From Quillaja saponaria (lineage: Eukaryota; Streptophyta; Magnoliopsida; Fabales; Quillajaceae), in contig CM055608.1 in the NCBI GenBank assembly GCA_029379385.1, positions 17,110,350 through 17,174,349 on the forward strand: a stretch of DNA of 64,000 nucleotides, in the 5' to 3' direction. Below, piece by piece: positions 36,300 to 48,240 of the stretch. The notes under the pieces were generated by a model. The model did no database searches and had not been told where the DNA came from. It saw nothing but the letters and a program-made list of their open reading frames with translations. The stretch's first letter is position 1. Every line of letters starts with the position of its first letter. The translations under genes were made by a program, and so were the position numbers.

Positions 36300-37756
36300 T
36301 ATGTTAGTGTGGAGTTTCTTAAACACATCCAGAATTTTTTGGAATTTTTTGTCAAGGTTCTGGTTTTTGAACCTTTGTGGGAATGGAAAAGAATAGGTTG
36401 ATTTTGGTGGTTCAGCATATTCTTTCTTCTCCTTCTTTTAAATAGGTAACTCTTCTTCTTTTGATTCTTTCTGAGCCTCAGTTTCTGTCTTTTTCTTTGG
36501 CTCTTCTAACTTTTTTCTTTTTTGAAGAGTAATTACCTTATAGTGTTCCTTATTCTCCTTCCTTGGATTTGTCTCAGTGTCACTAGGAAGGGCACCTTGA
36601 GGTCTATTTGTCAAAGAATTAGCCAGCTGTCCAATTTGTGTTTCGAATGTCCTCAAAGATGTTGCTTGGCATTGAATTACTAAGTCAATTCTAGACATGT
36701 GTTGTAGAACTATGTCTAACAAGGAAGGCTTCTTTTCAGGGGCTACTTGCCTTTGGTGAGCTTGAAATTCGGATGGAAAGTTGAACTTTACAACATTTTA
36801 TGCACCTTAGTTATTCTAAAATTAGGATCATTTCTCCACCTTATACTATAGGTGTTGGAATATTATGGGTTATTTTGTCGGTTGAAGTTTTCCACATATT
36901 GCATCGCTTTTGGACTTGTGCATTGGTTAATAGAAAGACCTTCGCCACAAACTTCACAAACAATAAAAGTGGCTTTAGGAATTTACTGCATCCGAAGGTT
37001 GTCAAATTTCTTTGCCAATCTAGCCACTTGTCCGGTAAAGGCCGTGATGACATCTAGTTCATGCACTCAAGCAACTTTTAGGATGCTAACCTTTTGGATG
37101 GCCATTGTAATCATTTGAGGTCATCATTTCCAAAAGGTCATAAGAATCATTAATTGATTTCCCCTTCAAAGCACCTCCAACAACAACATCAATTGTGGTT
37201 CTAGTTTGGCTTACTAAACCATTGTAGAAAGTATAAACTTACAGCCACTTAGAAATGCCATGATAAGGGCACTTTCGCAGCAAATCTTTATATCTCTCTC
37301 AAGCTTCATAGAGAGATTCTTAATTAAGTTAAAGGAATGATGTGATCTCATTCCTCAACTTAGCAGTCTTGGTGGGAGGGGAAAATTTTGCCAGAATTTT
37401 TTTGTCATATTTGATCATATAGTGATGGAATTTGGTGGTAGTGAGTAAAGCCAACTTTTTTCCTTCTCTCGAAGTGAGAAAGGAAAAAGCCTTAAGAGAA
37501 TAACATTATTTGAGACGCTATTATACTTGAATGTGTCGCACAATTCTAGGAATGTGACTAAATATGCATTTCGATCATCGCTTAGTAGGCCACTAAACTT
37601 AGTAGATTGATGTATAATTAAAATTGTGTCTAGCTTAATCTTAAAGTTATTCACAGCAATAATTGGACTTTGGATGCTTGAATGAAGTCCTTGCACTAAA
37701 AGAATAGCATAATCCCTCAAGGACTTATTTTCAGGTTCTTAATTTTGCTCAGCCAT
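36300..37756 (-). pseudogene. Athila gag
   Basis: From an ATG at 37756 the frame reads Met-Ala-Glu-Gln-Asn and then a stop, followed by 'RDYAILLVQGLHSS', 'NNFKIKLDTI', 'FSGLLSDDRNAYLVTFLELC', then 'LRLFPFSLREKEKSWLYSLP', the heart of the Retrotrans_gag domain. The C-terminal part, 36722-36438, carries 'QIGQLANSLTNRPQGALPSD', typical of this clade, and ends Lys/Glu-rich. The stretch between is frameshifted. Confidence 0.85.
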
Positions 37757-38158
37757 CACTTGTGAGTCTCTCGAAACTTGGGCACTTCTTAGCCTTCAAA
37801 AGGTTCTTTTGGTCTCAAGATCAAAAGATATTAGTTCCAAGTTTCAAGTTTGTCGCATGCAACATCAAATATTCACTTTAAATTACATAAAATAAAAGCT
37901 TGAATTAGCCTACCTTTTCCCTTTCAAAAAGTATACATGAGTAGTAGAGCTTCAAGTTGATTTGACATATTGGGTGCAGGATTTGCTTCCATCACCTTAC
38001 TGAATTCTTTGCCATTTTTTGTAATATTAAGTGCTGTAAGATCCTCTTTCTCCTCCCTCTGCTTAGGAATCAGTGTCAAGTACATGGAAGGGTCAGATTG
38101 AGAAAGAGATAGAATCAAGAATGCGTATATTAATATCAACATTTAAAGTATAAGTAAT

Positions 38159-38176
38159 TTCCCAGCAACAGCATCA
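38159..38176 (-). other. Primer-binding site, decayed, tRNA-Asp type
   Basis: The minus strand reads TGATGCTGTTGCTGGGAA six bases after the LTR end. The consensus I recall for this clade is TGGCGCCGTTGCCGGGGA, complementary to the 3' end of tRNA-Asp. Thirteen of 18 positions agree and all five differences are G/A or C/T transitions, as expected from methylated-cytosine decay. Confidence 0.65.
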
Positions 38177-38182
38177 AAAACA

Positions 38183-39650
38183 TGACATGAATTTAATAAC
38201 GCAAGCACATTTATCATTGTAAGTAATATAATGATTATATCAAGATCCCATCCACGAAGAACTAAACCACTTTTAAAGTCAATTACTAATATGTATGCAA
38301 CTCAATTTTAATCAAGCCAATGGTTTTAAGTGATGAAAATTCTAAATTAAACAAGCAATTTATATATACTAAAAAAACTAACAAGCTAGGTTCATAATAT
38401 CCCTCACACTTACCTATGTTTTCCATATTTAAGGTTAATTCATGCACTAGTTCTAATTATTAACCTAGATTTATTAAGCAATTACAAGTATATTCCTATG
38501 TCTTATAAATATATATTTCCCTTAGCTTAATTCACTATATTTCTATGTGAATTATACTAAGACAAATTCATGAAGAAATAATCTAATCCATTACCTATGG
38601 CTAAAGAGTATATTTCTATCTTTTTAACAAGTCAGATCATGCAATGAATGAATAATCCAATCACAGGCTATGTTGTCTAAGGCTAGCCCTAAAATTCACT
38701 CTCCCAAGCAAAGTTTAGGGTTCCTAATCAATCTAATTGGTAATCAGGTAATTAGAAGCATTTAGAACAAGACAACATAGATGTTTATGCATTAAATTAA
38801 ATCAAGGGCCACATAGGCTACATGTGAGTTTAATTGTAATCTTAGAATAAAACTACTCTATACTAGCTATAGAAAACAACATAATTGAAAAAGTCATTAT
38901 AAATATTAAGAAAATAAGAACAAAAAGGAAGTAGAAGACTAGAGTTATCACGGCTTTTGATCTCCACAGGCTCCTTTATATATCTCTCACTCTTCCTCTA
39001 ATGTCTTTTTAAACTCTAACGTTCGCCTCCATATTATAGGTATTTACCACCTAGTTTAACAAAACAATTAGTCCTTGATAACATAGGATGGTGCCAGGTG
39101 CTTCATTCCTTGGCGCTACAGCGTCGTAGCCTCTAACAGGTTCTTATAGGACTTTGCCTTGTCACACCTCGGTGTTGCCTTCTCTATTTTCCCGCGAAGT
39201 CATCTTCAATATAGGCACAGTGGCTTCTTCCTTCAAGGTGCTGCGGCACTTCCTTCTCTGACTTGCACTAGAAATTCTTTGGATTGGGTGCCACGGTGTT
39301 CCTTTCTTTACCACTAAAATGTGTTTCTCTCTTACTTTGATGTTGGAATTATTGAGGTGTCGGTGTTACAACTCAAGTAATGTCATACCGCAGCACAATG
39401 CTCTCTGAATTTAGCCCTTATTTTGCCTCTTTATCTTGGACTAGGACATTGCTCAAACACTTAGAAATAAATTAAAAACCAAAATAAACAAAATCTACTC
39501 ACAATTTAATTAAAACACTTTAAACTTCTAAACAAACTATACTGGACTCAAAATACTAATTTTAAATTAAATGTAACTCTAAACTCTAGGATTCAGCACA
39601 AATTAGAAATTTCAAGTGTAGTGAAATAACTCTATTTTACTGAGTTATCA
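38183..39650 (-). repeat. 5' LTR of the Athila-type element
   Basis: On the minus strand it starts TGATAACTCAG at 39650 and ends in TCA at 38183, 1468 bases. It matches the truncated 3' LTR at 28190-28828 over its 5' part. It includes about 190 bases (roughly 39340-39510) that the other LTR lacks. Confidence 0.8.
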
Positions 39651-40716
39651 TGTACCAAGTCACCTTTCCTAACTGCAGTGTCCATTAGCCGACATTCAAT
39701 ATATCCAAACCAATGTAAGCCCTTATTTTATCTTCAATGGGTGCTACCTCAACCTTTCTACATCCCTCATTTCGTATTCTATCTTTTTTTGTATGTTTAG
39801 TCATCCATCTCAACATTCATATTTTGGCTACTCTCATCTTTTGTGAATGCTATTTTTTAACTGCCAAATATTTGAAATCATACAACGTAGCCGATCTCAC
39901 TACTTTCCTATAGAATCTTTCTTTCAACCTATTTGGCATTTTAGGATCGAATAAAACTCCCTAAAGTCTTTGTCACTTCATCCACCCTGCCTTAATTATA
40001 TGGTTCCATCATGCTCAATTGCGCCATCTTTTTGTATAAAGAGTAATACTTAAAATGCCATCTTTTTGTATAAAGAGTAATACTTAAACACATCCTTCGT
40101 ATGGATTTCCTGACTATCCAAAGTTATTTAAGTTGTACCTCATCTAGTGTGACTAAAATCACATTCCGTATACTCAGTTTTTGTCGGACTCAACCTAACA
40201 CCTTAAATTCTAATACGTTTCTCCATAATTCTAGTTTAGAATTTAAACTTTTTCTAATTTCATCTACCAACATGATTAACTATAGAGCCTTATCCTAAAT
40301 AGCATAAGTAAGTTTGTCCATGACTGAAACAAATAGGTAAGGGCTTAAGGATGAACCTTAGTGGACAACTATTGTGATTGGAAACTCTCCAGTCATACCA
40401 TCTACTATCTATACCCTATTCATTACTCCCTCGTACATATCCTTAATAACTTCTATATATTTAGTTAGAACTTTCTTTTTCTCAAGAACCTACCACAAAA
40501 CTTGTATCGACACCCTATCATACCTTTTTTCTAGATCAATAAAGAAGATCTTTTTTCTTTTCTCTATATTTCTCCATTAATCTTCTAAGTAAGAAATCTA
40601 CTTTGTAGGTCTTCCCGGCATAAATGTAAATTGATTCTCGAAAACTAGAGTCTTATTTCTAAGCCTATGCTCAATCACCCTTTCACATAACGTCATTGTA
40701 TGATTTAAAAAAAATT
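39651..40716 (-). pseudogene. 3' fragment of an RTE-type LINE
   Basis: The minus strand reads the RT end and C-terminal region of an RTE LINE and matches about 51980-53040 of the full LINE on the plus strand. Landmarks are 'ERVIEHRLRN', the 'YDRV'-type catalytic segment, 'LRWMTKHTKKDRIRNEG' and 'KVEVAPIEDK'. It has multiple stops. It contains a 35-base tandem duplication near 40026-40090 ('catctttttgtataaagag' twice). The fragment stops exactly where the Athila 5' LTR begins. Confidence 0.85.
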
Positions 40717-41469
40717 TGTACACTTTATTTATCTTAAGAGAATATTGCATATTTTATATATAAGTTGCGTCAAATCTTATTTTATTAGTAAGCAATAAAG
40801 TTGATGAATTAATGGCTAGTTTGGTATGCATGAATAATGACATTCCAAGTATGATTCCAGAGAATTGTTATTATCTCATTGATTTTACTCTTGAAAAGTT
40901 CATTCAATTTCGGGCTTTCTATTCCATAGAAGTTGGAATAGTCAAACTCACTTAGAGGTGAGTATGTTTATTCCTACTTTTGTGAAATCAATATATTTTA
41001 ATTAAATGACAAAAACACCTATACCATAATTTAATATATATTATTTTTATAGCCACAATTTCTCAATCTCATCGCACGCATCTCCTCTTCCATTAGTTCA
41101 ATGCTAGTGTTCCTTTTCTAAGCTTCATCAACAACTGGATTCACTCAGATACTATTTTTTATGTTCTACGACTCCTTTTCTTTTTTCTTTTCCTTTTTTT
41201 TTCCTCCCATGTATACGGATATCAATTGCTTTTCCCTATGTATTTCATGTTCACCCTCCTACCTTCACTTCCTTATCTATTGCCTCTACCCCTCTTCTTG
41301 ATGCTACTTATTCCAACTATTTTATTACAATTACAACAAGGAAAAAGCTAACCTTGGATAAACCTAGAGTATTTTTAAGATATGTAGATGATGAAAATCT
41401 ATAGGAAGTACTTTTTTTTTTTTTTTTTTGGTTACTATGTAGTTTTCTAATAGTGTTTAACTTATAGGT

Positions 41470-41850
41470 TTTTACTACCTTATTGATGCTAGATATACAA
41501 ATTATGAAGGATTTCTCACTCCATGTAGAGGTCAAACCTATCATTTGAATGAATGGATAAATGGACTTCAACATGAATCATTCAATGAAACATGAAACAT
41601 TAGTCTGATCAAATGTGATTGAGCGGTGTCTTTGGCTCTTAAAGTTACGTTAGGGGAATCCTTAGGAGTCTAACATGGCACCTAGGGCTCAAAATCATAT
41701 CATTATTGCTTGTAGTTTATTAATTGTACAATCTTATAAAAAAAGAAATGTCTAAAGATCCAATCGAGTGTCAGCTAGAACAAACAAATGAACATAATGA
41801 TGATGATCCAATAATAACAATAAAAGCTTCTGATGTTTGGAGTGCTTAAT
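41470..41850 (+). pseudogene. Harbinger DDE transposase, C-terminal relic
   Basis: The frame reads 'YYLIDARYTNYEGFLTPCRG' then 'YHLNEWINGLQ', matching the 'DAGYPN..GFLTPYRG..YHL' block of PIF transposases that contains a catalytic Asp. It continues with a stop, a decayed helix and 'KKEMSKDPIECQLE'. Most of the N-terminal transposase is gone and at least four stops interrupt what remains. Confidence 0.75.
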
Positions 41851-42031
41851 GACTTCAGTTGGTTAACGACATGTTTAACCAATAAAGGGCATGGAAACGA
41901 GGGCACTGAATTTGTACTTTATTACTGTATTTGAGAATTTTTTGTTATAATCATTCTACTTTATTTTCTTGACATTATTATTGAATGTTTAAAATTTCAT
42001 TATAGTTTTTTTATATAAAAATTATTATAGG

Positions 42032-42472
42032 ATGACATCTTCTCAAATGGAATCTCAAGAAGTTTCAAAAAAGCATCTATAGGATGAAAATGAGGATGCT
42101 AAAGTTATTGAATATTTACTTGACTTATATAATGTTAGAAGTCATAATGCTGAAAATGGTTTTAAGCCTGGATATTTCTATGTTTTGGAGAATATGCTTG
42201 AAACAAAACTACCTAGTTATCGGTTGAAAGCCAAACATATATTAAGATCTAGGAAAAAAAAATTTAAAAATTATTTTGGTATTGTAGATGATATGGTTTA
42301 TGGCACTACCACAAGTGGATTTGGATGGTACCAAGAAAAGAAGTGTGTTACGGTTGAGAAAAAAATGTGGAAAGCTTATTTGCACGTAATACATACTTTT
42401 ATCAAGAAAGCTACTCCTTCCAAAAACAAGACATTCCTTCACTTTGTGTGTGTTCATCACTATCCCAGATGA
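42032..42472 (+). pseudogene. Harbinger Myb/SANT-like ORF1 protein (Myb_DNA-bind_3 type)
   Basis: From an ATG at 42032 the frame is open apart from one TAG at 42080-42082, which replaces the Trp that usually opens this trihelix domain (TGG to TAG). It then encodes 'VIEYLLDLYNV', 'FKPGYFYVLENMLETKLPSY', 'SRKKKFKNYFGIVDDM' and 'TSGFGWYQEKKCVTVEKKMW'. This domain binds subterminal transposon DNA and assists the transposase. The final 'NKPFPYYDEL'-like motif is degraded. Confidence 0.75.
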
Positions 42473-43068
42473 CGGGAAAAAATCGTGGGTTAAGGCATTT
42501 TTAGATAGTTTTACTTGAAAATATTTAAAATTTATTTTTAAATTTTGATATTTTAATCTTGATGGACTGAATTTTTAGGACTTACAATTAAATTTGAATA
42601 ACGTGCAAATAACTTTGATTTGCATTGGAAATTAATTATTTATATATTTTTAGTCTACTATTAATTTTTTTAATTTTTTTGGATCATCTTTATTAAATTT
42701 AATATAATATATATTATTGATAAATTATAAAGTAAAAATTATTTAATATAAAAGAAGATATTGTCAAAATTTATATTGATTATTTAATATTGTTTATGTA
42801 TTTGTAAAATACGAAAGCTACAACATAAAAATATATAAATAAGTTTATGAAATATGGTAAGTTATATTATTTTATGAATTATTTAAATTGATGTATTTTT
42901 TTTTTTAAATTAAACAATTTTGATTTCATTTCATGTATGAAGATGGCATATCAAATAATGGACTGCAATGAAATGACTATTCTTCATTGGCACTATCAAA
43001 AACCGGAAATAATTTCATTCTTATTTCAATTTCATAAAAATTATTCTTGTGTACCAAACTAGCCCTAA

Positions 43069-43707
43069 GAATTTAGCATAAATGACATTTTTATCTCGTG
43101 CTTCATAAGTTGTTATTCAAAGCTTATTGTCATTCTTTAACAGACATACGATATTGTTGTGTGTGTTTTTATCTGTTGTTTTAGTTTTTTTTTTTTTTTT
43201 TGAGTAAAAAATAGAAAGGTATGTAGGTTATACTACACTCTTCGATAGATAACATTTTGTTTTGTCTACATCACCATTTTTTTGTTTATTTTTTATCGAT
43301 TAATTCAATATCAATGTTTTCTCTCTTATTTTATTTAGAAATAATTCTAGCAACCATCTATTTACATTTAAGTGGGTTTTTTTTTTTTTAATCACTAAAT
43401 ATGTCATTCATTGATTTCCTCGATTTGAATCTTTTTGGGGAGCTATAGGTAGTAAAATATCCATAAATTTGATAATTCCCGTGTGAATAGCTTATCTTTG
43501 TTCGAACTGAAAATGTGATTAGTCGATATGCATATAAGTTGGTCTAGTCACACCTGACTGCTAAATAAATAAATAAAATTACTAAAAATGACTTTATAGT
43601 CTTTTTTATTCTATTTGAGTTGCTGACATGAGAAAATTTTCAATACTCAGTCAAGGTGTAGTAATTTATGTTGGTGTGGTAGATATGTTTCATGTTGATT
43701 AATTTAG
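43069..43707. other. No recognisable gene
   Basis: AT-rich spacer between the Harbinger element and the 3' LTR of the next retroelement, with T homopolymers near 43180-43200 and 43375-43390. Confidence 0.5.
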
Positions 43708-44422
43708 TGTAAATACAAATTCAAGCCTGTAAAATAAATGACAAAAAACATGTATAAAATAATATTTGTATTAATATGTATCAGTGAATAAAGTGCAATC
43801 TATGTTTTGGTTATTTTTTACAATAAAAAAATAAATGTTCTCTGAGTTTGTTGACAATTCAAGGATTTCAAAATCTTGATTTTTGAAATGTGGATTATTT
43901 GGTTGATTTTAAGTTATGGATTCTTCGAAGGCATAGGTCTTGATCACAAAGGTTGAATTCTTGAATAAGGGCTTATGGAGCTTGATCATGATCGATGTGT
44001 AGTTGATGATGAACTTGATTTGAATCTTTAGGTTTTGTGCTTGTTTAGAGATTTGTGGGAATTTGTTGTTGAATGCTTGAAGTCTTAATCTTTAATTGTT
44101 GAGAAAACTTTGGTTGTCAAAGGCTTGAAGTTCTGCAAGGTCCTGGACTTGAGTTCTGTAGAGCTTAGTGCTTTTTCTTTTTCTTTATCTTCTTCTTCTT
44201 CCCCAAAATGAATGTAGGAGCTCTTTATTTATAGAGATTTTTTTGAGAGTTAGGTGTCACGTCGCAAGACTTCATTGGTTGTAACTTTGTACTTGATTTA
44301 CTTCAAGATTTCTTGAATATTGATATCATATGCGACATGTGGCATGATTTCATTGGCAACTATTATATGCTTCTATGCAACATGTGGAACTTCATGATTG
44401 GATCAAAATTTTCCTTTCTACA
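43708..44422 (-). repeat. 3' LTR of the gag-only element
   Basis: TG...CA bounded, 715 bases. A TATA-like TATAAATAAAG lies on the minus strand near 44230. Matches the 5' LTR through 'gtaaaataaatgaca', 'taatatgtatcagt', 'ttgatttgaatct' and 'cattggcaacta'. Confidence 0.8.
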
Positions 44423-46869
44423 AATGTCCCCTAAAGACTTATTTATGTACACCACTTTGATAGTTTAACAAGTGGACAAGTCTCGGATTTTTTTATTTGG
44501 CATGAAATTCGAGAACATGTAAATCTATTTTTTCTACTGTAAAAATCATACAAATTTTTTTTTTTAATTGACTTTGCATATATCATTACATAAGAGCCAT
44601 TTGGTTTGTAATTAGTAAGTTTAGCACCTAGAATTGATGTGATGGCAAATAGGATCTTAATGCAGATAAGAGTCTGGTCCCATATTTGGTCATTACCAGA
44701 ATGTGTCCATCACTAAGCACCTAGATCTAATGTGATGGCAAATGGGAGCTTAATGCAGACTAGATGATCTTCACGTAGGGATTAGACAAAGCATGACAAA
44801 GCTAGAAGTATGAAGATATACAAGGATTTCAATATTATCTCAAAGGGCATAGAGTCAAGGTGTTGCTTATCCTATCCTAATTCCACTCTAAATGTGCTCA
44901 ACTTAGCACCTCGAACTTCAAGAATCCATCTATCAAATCTTTGACCAAACATGTAGCGTTTCTTACCTAATAATTCAATTGTACATATGCACAGGCAACC
45001 ATCATATGATTCCATCTATTTTTAATAATAATTATATTTCCTTTCTTTTCCTTTAATAGTTATGGTTACTTAGCAAAATTCTTGACCAATTTCCTTGGTT
45101 GCTGACTCTTTGTTTTCTTTTCTTTTTTGTTTTTTTTTTTGTTTTTGTTTTTTTTGTTTTAGGTATCAACAAATCTACGCTTTCATGAACTTATTATGCA
45201 CTTAGAATTCATTCTTATCAAACATTGATTTTCAAAAATTGCATTGGGTGTTTTTTAAAGCCTGGAATTTTTTATTTATTGAGAAGACAAACTCTTTGTT
45301 CAATTTGGATTCTACGAATTTCATGCAAGATAATCTTTGTTGTTGCTGATAATAAGAAAACAAATTCTTGATCATATATGAGATAGCCTGTGAGGATCTT
45401 CCAATCGTATCCTTTTTCTTTTAATTAATTGGATTGAACCCAGATCAAGTCATCACGTAGTTCAAAATTTTATTTATTTATTTATTTTTTTATTTCATGC
45501 CATACATTGTTTATACTCTTGTAGGCAAAGAGTAGTATAAACATGTATCTTTTAAAAGCAGTTTACTTTCAAGCCAAGGAAATTTTAAGAATTTGTGGCA
45601 GTTTAATGTCATGCTGAGGAAATTTTGAGAATTTGTAGTAGTTTAATGTCGTGCTAAGACAACTCTTGAAATTTGCAATTTCATCTTATGTTGAAAACTT
45701 CACAACTTTAAGGCATTTTACTTTCATGCTAAGAAAATTTTTTTCTTTTGTTTGTTGATAGTTTATGCTCATATCAAAAACTTATGATTTTTTTAAAAAA
45801 TGACAGTTTTATACTCATGTCAAGAAGTACTTCTTTTTTTTTTATGAGAATCGATGATATTTCGCAACCTTTCCTTTAGAAGTAGACAAGTTTGATGTGT
45901 TACCCCCTTCAACTGGTGGAACTTGATTGTAATTTTCGGTATGCATGGTGTGTTGTCATCACCTTGAGTGGGCCTTCCATAGAGACTGTCAGAGTTGTAA
46001 AATGACTTATGCTAGATGGAATCAAGCTTCCCGTTTTGACATTATCCTTGTACCAGAATTGTGCTTTGTTTCTTTTATGTTGCTGTGAAGGCTTTTTTTC
46101 TTGACTGTGTTTATGACTTTCAATTTATCAAAAATTGATTTTTTTACCTTTGCATTATGGTTTGGTCAACACACTCAATCTTTTGAAAGAATAATTTTGA
46201 GGAATTGAATATCCCAAATGATTAAATACTGAAACTCGATGCTTTTTCTTTGCTTTTTGGTCTTCTATTTCAGCTTGAATCTTCACATCATCTTTCGACA
46301 AGTTTTCAAAGTAGGTAGTCAAGTACACTTTTTCAATGTTGTCATCTTCCGCTTGATTAGTTTATTGCTAGACCATGACAGGCTTCACAGTGCTGAATCT
46401 AATTAACCCAGTTTTTGTTCTCTAAGGTATGTTTCTTTTTTGTTGGCATAATGTGAGCAACGAAATGTGAATTTTATTTGTACCTTCTTTGTCTCATTTT
46501 GTTAACAATATGATTACTCTCCTCAAAATTGTAATGTCTAGATTGATTTCTTGTCTTTCATAAATTTTAGGATGAGCTCCTTAAACACAAAGTAGTTTTA
46601 CACAGGATGGTTAACGATCCAATGGTACTTGCAATAGTTGGAATTGTTAACATTTCTAATTTCTTCAAGCCACTTACATTCCAAAAGCTTGATGAGATTG
46701 TATTCAAGTAGTTATTCTAGCATGTTGGGGTGCATCATCAAGAAAAAGGATATTTCCTTTCTTTTTGCTCTATAAGTGTTGTGTGATGCCTTTCTTGTAG
46801 GCGATTAGCTTTGATTAGTTTTTTTTTTTTTTCTCCTTCCCAATATTTTGATCAAACTAACATTTATAA
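44423..46869. other. Interior of the gag-only element with no readable gene
   Basis: About 2.4 kb between gag and the 3' LTR. I see no RT, integrase or RNase H motif on either strand. Short repeated T-rich runs and a decayed duplication near 45560-45660 ('aagcagtttactttca', 'gcagtttaatgtca', 'agtagtttaatgtcg') occur. Confidence 0.5.
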
Positions 46870-48165
46870 CCATTGAATCCAACGTTGGATGTCTAGCGGA
46901 TTCCATAATTTTCATTTGTCTTTTCTTGCTTTAGCATTAGAGGATTGTGATTGCCATGATTTGCTATGCTCAACTCCATATCATGTGCTTAGTTTACCAA
47001 CTCTTTAAATGTTTGAGACTTGATTTCCTTCAAAATGTACAGAAGTCCCCTAATACATTCTTTTTGTGCACATTTCAATAGAAGAGATCTCTAAGATTCG
47101 TTCCTTGTAGTCTAAACTCAAGGCTCCATCTGTTTATAAAATCTATGATGGGCTCATCTTTCCATTGTTTGGTTTGGTGTTAGTAAGCTACATCAAACTA
47201 ACTGCACGTCGAGTATTGTAAAATTGATTCAGAAAATGTCGTTCAAGCTGCTCCTAATTGTATATTGGCTCATGCTTCAATTATGTGTGCCAATTGAATC
47301 AGTTGCTCTAAGAGATCGGACGAATTGTTTGACAAGAAGATCTCCCCAAATCCCAGCATTTTCACAAGTTTTAATGAAATGAGCAACGTGTTGTTTAGGG
47401 TTGCCTTTTTCCATCAAAATGGTTTAACTTGGGAGGTTGATGCCTATGGGGCATCTTCATGGCTATCAATTCATTTCGTGTATGGTTTTGAGTACATAAG
47501 CAAACTTTGCAATAATCCTCGATTTGATGATGTTGGTCATCATATCCTGCAATTGTTGTACCGAGAGCAATGGAATTAAGGTCATTGAAGTTTGTTAAGA
47601 AGCTTGTTGAGAAGTTTCTTGCTTATTAATTTTCTTCTTTCCTTTAAGCGACAATGTTTGGAATTGGATCATGGAGGTAGGCTGGATCTTGATCACTTAA
47701 ATTGCCAATGTTTTGTATCTCTAACTTATTCATGAAGGTTGCAATTTGGATATATTGATCTTCAATAGTTTTGGTGAGAACTGAGATATTTTTCTCCAAT
47801 TCCATTATTATTTCTTCTTAAGTTGATGCTTCAATCACCATTATAGGCATAGTGTCAGTAGACGAAAATGAATATGTGAACGCATCCATAGTCTTGTCAT
47901 TCAAATTCTTAGGCAATGATCCATTATAAGAGATAGTGCAAGTATAAGGTTTTTCGTTGCAACACGAAGTATTGCCCCTAGACATGATCTTGTTGACAAA
48001 ACTAACTTATTTTCCCATGGCTAGGAAATCCAAAGTGATCAAAGGTCATGACCTAACTTCATCAACCGATCGAACAAGTTGTTAGTTAAAGTCCACCAAA
48101 CTATCTTCTACAATTGATCTCTCACCAGCATTTTGCTTGTTATCTTGCTTCTTCACAGGATCCAT
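46870..48165 (-). pseudogene. Gypsy-type gag
   Basis: Begins near an ATG at 48165 ('MDPVKKQDNKQNAGERS'), then a degraded N-terminal part, then from about 47985 'MSRGNTSCC' and a coiled stretch ending 'QIATFMNKLEIQNIGN'. The Retrotrans_gag core near 47350-47140 keeps 'GDLLVKQFVRSLRATDS' and 'LTPNQTMERWAH'; further on, 47100-46960 keeps 'LLLKCAQKECIRGLLYIL' and 'FKELV'. The frame is split by many stops. No zinc knuckle or protease follows. Confidence 0.75.
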
Positions 48166-48221
48166 GAGATCCGATTATTGTAATGATTTCTGATGGAGAA
48201 AGAGATGAGAGGCAAAGAAGT

Positions 48222-48240
48222 CCCACCAGGCTTGCTAAGT
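48222..48240 (-). other. Primer-binding-like site of the gag-only element
   Basis: The minus strand after the LTR reads CTTAGCAAGCCTGGTGGGAC. Related plant gypsy elements carry TTGGCACGCCCGGTGGGAC at this place. I did not assign the tRNA. Confidence 0.45.

Larger units (their letters stand above)
28190..39650 (-). mobile_element. Decayed Athila-clade Ty3/gypsy retrotransposon with env-like region
   Basis: On the minus strand the order is 5' LTR (39650-38183), primer-binding site (38176-38159), gag, protease, reverse transcriptase, RNase H, integrase, a spacer, an env-like region (31287-30240), a long 3' noncoding part, a purine-rich stretch just before 28828, and a truncated 3' LTR. Every coding block has stops and frameshifts. 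The Athila assignment rests on gag and pol motifs, the position of the env-like frame and the primer-binding site. The element abuts an RTE-LINE fragment at 39651 that reads up to its edge, so it appears to have inserted into that LINE; the other half of the target is missing with the end of the 3' LTR. Confidence 0.85.
40813..43065 (+). mobile_element. PIF/Harbinger DNA transposon, complete ends
   Basis: Terminal inverted repeats of about 25 bases: GGCTAGTTTGGTA is exact at both ends and is followed by a second matching block (GAATAAT); 21 of 24 positions agree. Both ends are flanked by TAA (40810-40812 and 43066-43068), the 3-bp duplication of PIF/Harbinger. Inside are remains of the DDE transposase and of the Myb/SANT-like second protein, both on the plus strand. 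The element is 2253 bases, shorter than an autonomous one. Confidence 0.88.

Noticed and set aside
36800..37118. Three overlapping frames on both strands
   Set aside because: All lie in the frameshifted middle of Athila gag; the plus-strand ones are antisense shadows.
47325..47579. 84-codon plus-strand open frame
   Set aside because: Antisense of the gag of the gag-only element.
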